6,358 bases of DNA, taken from the NCBI GenBank assembly GCA_947258635.1, contig CAMYJM010000160.1, forward strand, positions 1-6,358. Reading direction: 5' to 3'. Below, in pieces: positions 1-5,530 of this stretch (position 1 is the first letter of the stretch; every line of letters begins with the position of its first letter). Source of the DNA: an uncultured Acidimicrobiaceae bacterium (GTDB taxonomy: Bacteria > Actinomycetota > Acidimicrobiia > Spongiisociales > UBA5794). Below the pieces are notes generated by a model. It ran no database searches, was not told the DNA's origin, and was given only the letters and a program-made list of their open reading frames with translations. The position numbers were made by a program, and so were the translations under genes.

Positions 1-1053
1 GATGGGCGGCGCATGCTCGAGCAGGCGGCCCGGGAATGGGGCGTCGCCCAGCGACGAGTGTCCGGCGAGCTCTACCCACTGTTCCTGGCCAATCAGCGGC
101 GCGGCCTCCGCTCCGGTTACGACGCCGGCGACCTCTCCCCCTATGCCGCGCTCCTCCTCGGCGCCGGCCTCTACGAGCGCATGTTCGAACGCCGCGATCT
201 CCCGACGCGCCGCTCCTACGGGGTCAGCCTGCTGGTCGACGGCTCCGCCTCGATGCTGCAGCCGCGGCCCGCTCAGGGCGGCCGCAAGTCGCCGTGGGCG
301 CTGGCAGCGGCGACGCTCGGCGCCTGGACCTTGGCCCACTTGTGCGACGAGCTGCAGATCGAGTTCGAGGTTGCGCTCTTCAATCGCAGCTTCGCGGCGA
401 AAGCCGACGACACCGAGTCCAGCTACAACCAGCGCCGGGTTGATGCCACCGGGGCGCTGCGCCGCAGCCAGGGTGGCGCCGCCGAGCGGCTCACCCGCAC
501 CGTCAACCATTACATCTTGAAGAGGTTCGACGATCGCTGGCGTCACGTCGAGGACGGCATTGCCGGGCTCTTCTACATGGCTGCGGACCCTCAGGATGCC
601 GCCCGGCAGGTCCGCCTCGACCGCACCGGTGGTCCCCCGCTCTCGATGTTCGAGAAAGCCGCCAACGTCGACGAGTACAACGTGGCATATGCCGCCAAGC
701 GACTGGCAGGCCGCCACGTCAACCACCGCATCATCGTGGTTCTGGCCGACGGCATGACGCGGGGCTCGGTCAACGACCTCGCCGAGTGTGTCCACGAGGT
801 CGAGCTGGGCGGAGCCACCGTTCTCGGCATCGGCATCGGGGACGACACCGTGCGGGCGGCCTACAGCCGCCACCAGATCGTGGAGCGACCCGAGACGCTG
901 GCACAAGCGATGGTGGACGGCGTCAGATCGACCCTGTTGAAGACCCTCGCCGGCACAACGGGAGCCGGCTGGTGGTTGCAAGCGAGCCGCGGCGCCGCCC
1001 CCACCAACGGCAGCAACACATTTGGCCAATTACAGAGGAGCTCTCATGGCTAA
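1..1053 (+). CDS. CobT-like VWA-domain protein (5'-partial)
   Basis: The frame is open to the left edge (codons before the ATG at 13 read D-G-R-R), so the true start is probably outside the window and the N-terminus is missing. Numbered from the ATG at 13, the visible part is 346 residues. It follows the C-terminal half of cobaltochelatase subunit CobT: an L..RL...L.A.QRRG....GYD.GDL segment (about 15-41), then a von Willebrand A fold with an intact MIDAS motif D76-G-S78-A-S80, a CobT-like R-L-x-x-x-V-N-H-x-I-x-K segment (159-170) and W176, N218-V-D ... A-x-K-R-L-A-G-R (up to 234), D246-G after a hydrophobic strand, and GIGIGDD (272-278). In CobT this domain pairs with a CobS AAA+ ring to drive metal insertion by CobN. 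A low-complexity tail of about 35 residues follows the domain. The overlapping next gene encodes the CobS-like partner. CobT-like architecture is clear; a role in cobalamin synthesis is not shown, because no CobN is present here. Confidence 0.85.
   Translation, partial: DGRRMLEQAAREWGVAQRRVSGELYPLFLANQRRGLRSGYDAGDLSPYAALLLGAGLYERMFERRDLPTRRSYGVSLLVDGSASMLQPRPAQGGRKSPWALAAATLGAWTLAHLCDELQIEFEVALFNRSFAAKADDTESSYNQRRVDATGALRRSQGGAAERLTRTVNHYILKRFDDRWRHVEDGIAGLFYMAADPQDAARQVRLDRTGGPPLSMFEKAANVDEYNVAYAAKRLAGRHVNHRIIVVLADGMTRGSVNDLAECVHEVELGGATVLGIGIGDDTVRAAYSRHQIVERPETLAQAMVDGVRSTLLKTLAGTTGAGWWLQASRGAAPTNGSNTFGQLQRSSHG
1034..1040 (+). promoter_or_regulatory. Shine-Dalgarno site of the AAA+ gene
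   Basis: AGAGGAG lies 5 nt upstream of the ATG at 1046, inside the last codons of the VWA gene. It decides the start: the upstream in-frame TTG at 1022 has no comparable site. Together with the 8-nt overlap it points to coupled translation of the two subunits. Confidence 0.75.
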
Positions 1054-2032
1054 GACCGTCACGTTCGAGGACCCCACCGGGGAAGGTAAGCCAATCGAGC
1101 TCGATGTCACCACCGTCCCCAAGGACTTGCCCGACTACGCAACCAGGATGGATCATATCCCCAATCCAGATCCTTACTACGTCGATCTGGGCATGTTGTA
1201 CCGCCTGGCGGCGCTGGAGAAGGTGCGGCGTGATCACTTCGACGACACGCCGCTCCATCTGGCGCTCCGCGGCCACATGGGCACGGGCAAGGACCACGAT
1301 CTCGAGCAGTTCGCCGCGGTGCTCCAAACGCCGCACTACCGGATTCCACTGACTGGCGAGGTCCGCGACATAACACTGATCGGCTCGGTGAAGCTGCACG
1401 GCGACGGGCAGGGCGGTACCGAAAGCCGCTGGCAGGACGGCGACATCACCCGGGCTTTGCGCGGCCCGGCGCTGATCAACCTCTCGGAGCTGAATGCAGC
1501 CGGGGCGGAGACCTTGTTTGCGCTCCACGGGCTGCTCGACAGGCACCAGGCACTCGAGCTGCCTACCGGCGAGATGGTGCGCCTCCGCGGCGATGTGCGC
1601 GTGTTCGGCACGCTCAACCCGACGGACCTCCGAGACTACGCCGGCACCCAAACACTGAACAAGGCTTTTGCCGACCGTTGGATCATCTGGGAGAAGGACT
1701 TCCCCAATGAAGATGAGCTGACGGCGATGCTCGACCGACGTCACGACGACCTGGCCGACGAGTACTCCGTCCTGATCGCCAAGCTGGCGACCGAAGTCAA
1801 TGCCTCGTTCACCTCAGCCGACTCGCGCACCCGGGTGGAGACTCCGATGTCGCTGCGCACCGTCCTCGATCGGATCCCGGCCGGGCTCCGGATGTACTTG
1901 CACACCGCCGACCCGCTGCGCCGCACCTGGGAGGAGATGGTGCTCCCCCACATCGATCCCTACGACCGGGACCACTACGAGACCGTATGGGCCGCCGTCG
2001 CCCGCGTTGGCCCGAGCAAGGCGCCGTTCTAG
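1046..2032 (+). CDS. CobS-like AAA+ (AAA_5/MoxR-type) ATPase with altered Walker motifs
   Basis: The protein has 328 residues. ATG at 1046 is chosen over the in-frame TTG at 1022 because AGAGGAG (1034-1040) sits 5 nt before it. It follows CobS in layout: I-P-x-x-D-P-x-Y-x-x-D (38-47), P-loop G76-H-M-G-T-G-K82-D83, the E-x-R-W-x-D-G-D-I-T-R-A-L loop (126-138) before strand 3, Walker B-like A-L-I-N-L-S147-E148, sensor-1 N191 in GTLNP, an arginine-finger candidate R211 in A-D-R-W, and M-S-L-R271-T as the sensor-2-like arginine. In canonical members residue 83 is Ser/Thr and residue 147 is Asp, and both bind Mg-ATP; here both are replaced while K82, E148, N191 and the arginines remain. It may therefore bind nucleotide with weak or no hydrolysis, or use a changed geometry. 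The gene overlaps the VWA gene by 8 nt, so coupled translation and a joint complex are likely. Family confidence is high; function is unknown. Confidence 0.88.
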   Translation: MAKTVTFEDPTGEGKPIELDVTTVPKDLPDYATRMDHIPNPDPYYVDLGMLYRLAALEKVRRDHFDDTPLHLALRGHMGTGKDHDLEQFAAVLQTPHYRIPLTGEVRDITLIGSVKLHGDGQGGTESRWQDGDITRALRGPALINLSELNAAGAETLFALHGLLDRHQALELPTGEMVRLRGDVRVFGTLNPTDLRDYAGTQTLNKAFADRWIIWEKDFPNEDELTAMLDRRHDDLADEYSVLIAKLATEVNASFTSADSRTRVETPMSLRTVLDRIPAGLRMYLHTADPLRRTWEEMVLPHIDPYDRDHYETVWAAVARVGPSKAPF

Positions 2033-2036
2033 GAAC

Positions 2037-2978
2037 CTATCGGTCGAGGCGCACCGGGAGCAGGCGGGAGATCGGCACCGGCTTGGAGTAGCAAGCGATC
2101 TCGTGGGTGACCTCGAACCCCGACCCGAGGTAGAGCGCGCCCGACGCCGCATTGTCTCCCTCGAAACAAACCGTGCCGGTGTGCAGCCCGGCCTCGCGCA
2201 TGTGCGCCAGTCCGGCCGACATGAGCGCCCGCCCCACGCCTATTCGCCGATGATCGGGGTGGGTGCCGACCGGCTCGAAGAGCCCCCGGCCTGAGATCGG
2301 ATCGTGCCACGTTTCGGTGAACCCGGCCAGGGAGCCGTCCGGGGCGACAACCAGCCACTCCAGCTCCGGGCGATAGCCGAAGGTTCCCATGAGAGCCGCG
2401 TACTCTCCAGGGTTCCAGGTCGAACCGAAGGTGGCGGCATGCAGTGCCCCGATCTCGCTCGCCTCGTCGTGGCGAGCGGTCCGAATGCCGTAGCCGTCGG
2501 GTAGTGAGGTCTGCGGGGGATTGGCTGTGGACCTCTCCGTCAGGTAGCAGGGCTCGTGGCTGTGCCCCCACCCGCCGGCGGCTGCCGCCTCGATCCGGTC
2601 CGGGTCGTCCGTGTAGACGTCGATGGAGACCCTCATGACCGACTTGCCGATCTCGGCCATGAGGTCGAGGAGTGCCGCTTCGGCCCAGAGCAGCAAGTCG
2701 AGCTCGAAGTCGCCGCCGCGGCGGTCGGGCCGAATCTGGAGATCGAAGGCGTCGTGCTTGGGTTGAAGCAACACCCATGCGGTGACGCCGGCATCGTCCT
2801 CCCAGACGTGAACGAGCCGGGAGACATCGTGGTGGCGATGCGCATTGAACATGCGGTGCACGATGTCGCCCGGGTGCAGATAACCCGCCTGCCCGGCCTC
2901 CACGATGGCGCGGCCGTTGAACTCCTGGAGGCGCCCCAGCTCCTCCGGCCCCCGGAGCCACCGTCCGTTGCGGCTCAC
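2037..2978 (-). CDS. Tandem GNAT-family N-acetyltransferase
   Basis: The protein has 313 residues from a GTG start at 2978-2976. This start is chosen because it overlaps the TGA stop of the upstream HAD gene in a GTGA arrangement, and no ATG lies near it; starting further upstream would run deep into the HAD gene. The C-terminal half is a recognisable GNAT fold: the acetyl-CoA pyrophosphate loop R244-x-x-G247-x-G249 within V-G-T-H-P-D-H-R-R-I-G-V-G-R-A, then E-G-D-N276-A-A-S and A-L-Y-L-G-S-G-F (281-288). The N-terminal half (about 8-148) has the outline of a second, degenerate GNAT repeat (A-W-V-L-L-Q-P strand near 67-73, V-Y-T-D-D near 121-125) without a clear acetyl-CoA loop. Length and two-domain layout resemble mycothiol synthase MshD, but MshD-specific sequence is not evident, so only the superfamily is called. 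The substrate is unknown. Its stop is 4 nt from that of the convergent AAA+ gene. Confidence 0.85.
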   Translation of the reverse strand: MSRNGRWLRGPEELGRLQEFNGRAIVEAGQAGYLHPGDIVHRMFNAHRHHDVSRLVHVWEDDAGVTAWVLLQPKHDAFDLQIRPDRRGGDFELDLLLWAEAALLDLMAEIGKSVMRVSIDVYTDDPDRIEAAAAGGWGHSHEPCYLTERSTANPPQTSLPDGYGIRTARHDEASEIGALHAATFGSTWNPGEYAALMGTFGYRPELEWLVVAPDGSLAGFTETWHDPISGRGLFEPVGTHPDHRRIGVGRALMSAGLAHMREAGLHTGTVCFEGDNAASGALYLGSGFEVTHEIACYSKPVPISRLLPVRLDR

Positions 2979-3619
2979 AAACCCGCCGCCAGGTCGATGG
3001 CTTCGATCAGCGTGTCGGCGACGGGGACCCCGGTAGCCACCAGTTGGGGACGATGGTGCGAACCACCGTTGTAGAAGACGCACCCGATGGCGGCCGCCGC
3101 CGCGGCCGCGGCGTCGTCGAACGTATCGCCGATCAATACCGTCCCGAGGTCCCCGTTCATCGACAGTTCCTCGAGGTGCCGGCGGAGCAAGTCTTCTTTC
3201 CGATCGCCACGAGCCGAGTCGGCACCGCGGACTGCGATCATCATCTCAGTCAGGCCATGGCCGGCAACTGTGGGGACGAGGAGATCGTGGGTCCACATCG
3301 ACAGGATCGATTGCGTCAGCCCCCGCTCCAAGGCGTACGCGGCGGCCCGGTGGGCGTCCGTCGTCGGGGCCGCCAGATGGAGCCTCTCCATGTACGCGTC
3401 GTGGAAGGCCATGTTGATCGTCTCCCATTCGGCATCGGTGACGGCCCGTCCGAGCAGCACGTCGTAGAAGGCTCGCACCGGCCGTTGGTACTGGTCCCGA
3501 TAGCCCTCGGCATCGATGGCGACCTCGGCGCTGATCGCCGCCAAAGACGCGTTGACGGCTTGCACCACGATGTGGTTATCGTCGAAGAGAGTGCCGTTCC
3601 AGTCCCAGATCAGGTGCAT
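2975..3619 (-). CDS. HAD-superfamily hydrolase (DWNGT subtype)
   Basis: The protein has 214 residues from ATG 3619-3617. An in-frame TTG at 3628 would add three residues but would fall on the likely -10 box, so the ATG is preferred. HAD motifs are present in order: motif I D6-W-N8-G-T-L-F-D-D near the N-terminus, motif II S107 after a hydrophobic strand, motif III R140-K141, and motif IV G164-D165-T-F-D168-D169. Residues about 15-85 form the helical cap (C1 type), as in phosphoglycolate-phosphatase-like proteins. The second motif-I aspartate, the usual general acid/base of phosphatases, is Asn (N8). DWNGT and DFNGT variants form a recurrent HAD subgroup, so this need not mean inactivity, but the reaction is uncertain. 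Eight alanines in a row (170-177) follow motif IV. It is the first gene of a two-gene unit with the GNAT protein, with which it shares a GTGA stop/start. Confidence 0.88.
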   Translation of the reverse strand: MHLIWDWNGTLFDDNHIVVQAVNASLAAISAEVAIDAEGYRDQYQRPVRAFYDVLLGRAVTDAEWETINMAFHDAYMERLHLAAPTTDAHRAAAYALERGLTQSILSMWTHDLLVPTVAGHGLTEMMIAVRGADSARGDRKEDLLRRHLEELSMNGDLGTVLIGDTFDDAAAAAAAAIGCVFYNGGSHHRPQLVATGVPVADTLIEAIDLAAGL

Positions 3620-3627
3620 CGGAGTCA

Positions 3628-3633
3628 ACGGTA
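3628..3633 (-). promoter_or_regulatory. Putative -10 box of the HAD-GNAT unit
   Basis: Read on the minus strand, TACCGT fits the actinobacterial TAnnnT -10 pattern and ends 8 nt before the ATG at 3619. No Shine-Dalgarno sequence precedes that ATG, which suggests a leaderless transcript. No good -35 lies 17-18 nt upstream; a TTGACC (3650-3645) is only 11 nt away. This is inference from pattern alone. Confidence 0.35.
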
Positions 3634-3669
3634 ATGCACCGGGTGGTCAAGCCAGGCGCCAATACGCGG

Positions 3670-3675
3670 TAGCGT
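3670..3675 (+). promoter_or_regulatory. Putative -10 box of the LOG-family gene
   Basis: TAGCGT matches TAnnnT and ends 7 nt before the ATG at 3683, so transcription would begin at or next to the start codon. There is no Shine-Dalgarno sequence between it and the ATG. No convincing -35 element is visible. Confidence 0.35.
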
Positions 3676-3682
3676 TGCCTCA

Positions 3683-4726
3683 ATGAGATACAACCTCGGA
3701 GACGAAGATCTCGACGCCCGCCTGCGGGCGCTGGTGCGCGACGCCGTTGCCGGCAATCCCGACGATCGTGATGATGACGACCTCGTCGGCGAGATACTGG
3801 TGACCGGTCTCAAGATGTTGCGGGACAACAACGACCGGGGCAACCTCAAGCTCACCAACAGCGCTCTCAAAGAGATGCGCTACGCCTTCTTGATCTTCTC
3901 GAAGTACCAGCACGTCCCCAAAGTGACGATCTTCGGCTCCGCCCGCACGCCGGAGGGCGCCCCGAACTTCATGCTGGCGGAGGATTTCGCCCGGCTGATG
4001 GCCGAGAAGGGCTGGATGGTCGTCACCGGCGCCGGGCCGGGGATCATGCGGGCCGGCAACCGCGGCGCCGGTATCGACAAGAGTTTCGGCGTCGCCATCC
4101 GACTGCCGTTCGAGGCATCCAACAACGAGTACCTCCACGAGAGCCGCTTGATCAACTTCAAGTACTTCTTCACCCGCAAGTTGATGTTCGTCAAGGAATC
4201 CGACGCGTTCGTCATGTTTCCGGGCGGCTTCGGCACCCAGGACGAGGCCTTCGAGCTGCTGACGCTGGTGCAAACCGGCAAGGCCCCCCTGACGCCGATC
4301 GTTCTCCTCGAAGCGCCGGGCACGGGTTACTGGGATGCGTGGCGCCGGTTCGTCTCCACATTGCTCGATCAGGGAATGATCTCCGCCCACGACTTCAACC
4401 TCTTTTTCCACACCAACGACCCGGCCGCGGCGTACGAAGAGATCGCCCGGTTCTACCGGAACTACCACTCGCAGCGGTATGTGGACGGCAAGCTGGTGAT
4501 TCGCATGAAACAGGCGCCGACGGGAGCTCAGGTGGCCGAGCTGAACGAGGAATTCGCCGACATCGTCGTGTCCGGATCCATTGAGGCGGTTGACGCCACC
4601 GAGCACGAGGCGCGCGACAACGACCATCCGGAACTTGCCCGAGTCATGTTCCATTTCAATCGACGCGACATCGGGAGATTACGTCAATTGGTGAACCGCC
4701 TCAACGGGTGGGTCGGCGAGTCATAG
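3683..4726 (+). CDS. LOG-family nucleotide-binding protein, long form
   Basis: The protein has 347 residues from ATG 3683. The central part (about 80-262) is the LOG/lysine-decarboxylase-like Rossmann fold: F-G-S-A-R (84-88), G116-A-G-P-G-I-M-R-A-G-N-R-G-A (116-129), T-R-K-L-M-F-V-K (164-171) and the family signature P180-G-G-F-G-T-Q-D-E188 (PGGxGTxxE). Members of this family hydrolyse nucleoside 5'-monophosphates, releasing base and ribose 5-phosphate (cytokinin activation in plants, purine/pyrimidine nucleotide turnover for bacterial PpnN). No signal peptide or membrane segment is seen, so it is probably cytoplasmic. It is longer than the roughly 180-220-residue core proteins: an acidic N-terminal helical segment of about 80 residues (P-D-D-R-D-D-D-D at 26-33) and a C-terminal extension of about 85 residues flank the core. 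It is the only gene between the divergent promoter region and the next unit. Family certain; substrate not. Confidence 0.92.
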   Translation: MRYNLGDEDLDARLRALVRDAVAGNPDDRDDDDLVGEILVTGLKMLRDNNDRGNLKLTNSALKEMRYAFLIFSKYQHVPKVTIFGSARTPEGAPNFMLAEDFARLMAEKGWMVVTGAGPGIMRAGNRGAGIDKSFGVAIRLPFEASNNEYLHESRLINFKYFFTRKLMFVKESDAFVMFPGGFGTQDEAFELLTLVQTGKAPLTPIVLLEAPGTGYWDAWRRFVSTLLDQGMISAHDFNLFFHTNDPAAAYEEIARFYRNYHSQRYVDGKLVIRMKQAPTGAQVAELNEEFADIVVSGSIEAVDATEHEARDNDHPELARVMFHFNRRDIGRLRQLVNRLNGWVGES

Positions 4727-4737
4727 CCGGTTCCGGC
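4726..4737 (+). repeat. Small inverted repeat after the LOG gene
   Basis: GCCGG-TT-CCGGC begins in the last base of the LOG stop codon and ends 4 nt before the next gene's likely -10 box. It has no following T-run, so it is a poor intrinsic terminator; it could be an operator or chance in GC-rich DNA. Confidence 0.3.
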
Positions 4738-4741
4738 GCAG

Positions 4742-4747
4742 TAGAAT
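4742..4747 (+). promoter_or_regulatory. Putative -10 box of the MDMPI-like/BtpA unit
   Basis: TAGAAT is an excellent TAnnnT -10 element ending 9 nt before the ATG at 4757, in an otherwise GC-rich 30-nt gap. A start site at about 4754-4757 would give a leaderless or nearly leaderless mRNA, in keeping with the absence of a Shine-Dalgarno sequence. The -35 region would overlap the end of the LOG gene and is not obvious. Confidence 0.45.
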
Positions 4748-4756
4748 GGGCCGGTA

Positions 4757-5512
4757 ATGCGGGAAATCCTCTCCGATCTCGTCGCAGAAGAGCAGTCTCT
4801 GGACCAATTCCTTCAGGGGCTGCATGAACGCGATTGGAAGCTGCCGACAATGGCACCCGGCTGGTCGATCCACGACACCATCAGCCACCTGGCGTTCACC
4901 GAATGGGCAGCTGCCCGAGCACTCGAGGGGCAGCATGCCGAATCGGTGCGGGTCAACGACGTCGACGAGTGGACAGCCCGAGGCGTGCTCGAGGGCCGTC
5001 CCAAGCGGTACCAAGAGGTGATCGAGTGGTGGCGCTCGGGTCGCGCCGCCGTCGTCGACGGGCTCTCGAAGAAACTGCCGTCCGACCGCGTCGAATGGGT
5101 GCTGGCCCCGATGAGCGCCCAGGCTTTCGCCACGCTGCGGCTGATGGAGACGTGGGCCCACGGACTCGATATCAAGATGGCGCTGGCGCACCGTTTCAAG
5201 GGCGAGCCCGAGGAGGATCCATTGCTCGACACCCCCCGGCTGCGCCACGTCGCCTGGCTGGCCCACCGCATGCTGCCGTGGTCGTTCAAGCTCGCCGGCG
5301 AGGAGTTCCCCGAGGGGGGCGTCCGGGTCGAGCTCATGGGCCCCAACTACGCCCGGTGGCTCTATGGCCCGGCCGACGCCGAGAACGTCATCAAAGGGGT
5401 CGCCGGGGAATGGTGCCGAATCGCCGTCCATCGCCTCGACGTCTCTGCCACCAACCTCAAGGCCGAAGGCGACCAAGCCGAGATCGCGCTGCGCGTCGTC
5501 CGCGCCTACTGA
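4757..5512 (+). CDS. DinB/maleylpyruvate-isomerase-like metal-binding protein (TIGR03084-like)
   Basis: The protein has 251 residues from ATG 4757. The N-terminal two-thirds is the four-helix DinB-like MDMPI domain: L-V-A-E-E-Q-S-L-D (8-16), the P-x-x-A-P-G-W-S-I-H-D-T-I-S-H44-L stretch, and M-E131-T-W-A-H135-G-L-D138. H44, E131 and H135 match in position and spacing the His/Glu/His metal-binding triad known from mycothiol-dependent maleylpyruvate isomerase, so a bound divalent metal is likely. The C-terminal part (about 185-251) is a small beta-containing domain ending in an A-E-I-A-L-R-V-V-R strand. Length and motifs fit the actinobacterial TIGR03084-type group. Relatives include thiol-dependent isomerases and transferases, but no aromatic-degradation gene is nearby, so the substrate and any thiol cofactor remain open. 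It is the first gene of a unit with the BtpA-family gene 18 nt downstream. Confidence 0.85.
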   Translation: MREILSDLVAEEQSLDQFLQGLHERDWKLPTMAPGWSIHDTISHLAFTEWAAARALEGQHAESVRVNDVDEWTARGVLEGRPKRYQEVIEWWRSGRAAVVDGLSKKLPSDRVEWVLAPMSAQAFATLRLMETWAHGLDIKMALAHRFKGEPEEDPLLDTPRLRHVAWLAHRMLPWSFKLAGEEFPEGGVRVELMGPNYARWLYGPADAENVIKGVAGEWCRIAVHRLDVSATNLKAEGDQAEIALRVVRAY

Positions 5513-5519
5513 GCCGGCC

Positions 5520-5525
5520 AGGGGA
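5520..5525 (+). promoter_or_regulatory. Shine-Dalgarno site of the BtpA-family gene
   Basis: AGGGGA sits 5 nt upstream of ATG 5531 in the 18-nt gap after the MDMPI-like stop, supporting this start and its translation as an internal gene of the unit. Confidence 0.6.
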
Positions 5526-5530
5526 CCGCC

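Larger units (their letters stand above)
3620..3682. promoter_or_regulatory. Divergent intergenic promoter region
   Basis: These 63 nt separate the divergent HAD and LOG start codons and must hold whatever drives both units unless transcription reads in from farther away. They contain candidate -10 boxes for each direction. A direct repeat TTGAC(C/T) occurs on the minus strand (at 3650-3645 and 3628-3623), with starts 22 nt apart, about two helical turns, which would suit a dimeric regulator but is short enough to be chance. Confidence 0.5.

Noticed and set aside
1022..1045. TTG start for the AAA+ gene at 1022
   Set aside because: The strong AGAGGAG before ATG 1046 makes the later start far more likely.
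923..1744. Long open frame on the minus strand (273 codons)
   Set aside because: It lies opposite the CobS-like gene, whose protein has clear family motifs; its translation has no recognisable domain. GC-rich DNA yields such shadows.
2037..2978. Assignment of the tandem GNAT as mycothiol synthase MshD
   Set aside because: Length and two-domain layout fit, but the conserved MshD sequence around the acetyl-CoA loop and C-terminus is not recognisable, and tandem GNATs are common.
2979..3083. N-terminal extension of the GNAT gene to a start at 3083
   Set aside because: The added 35 residues are Arg/Gly/Pro-rich shadow sequence inside the HAD gene; the GTG at 2978 gives a GTGA coupling and a normal GNAT start.
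3680..4654. Long open frame on the minus strand (324 codons)
   Set aside because: It is the antisense shadow of the LOG gene, rich in V, H, E and G with no domain; the plus-strand protein has full LOG signatures.
4726..4737. Intrinsic terminator after the LOG gene
   Set aside because: The stem is only 5 bp with a 2-nt loop and no T-run follows; kept only as a small inverted repeat.
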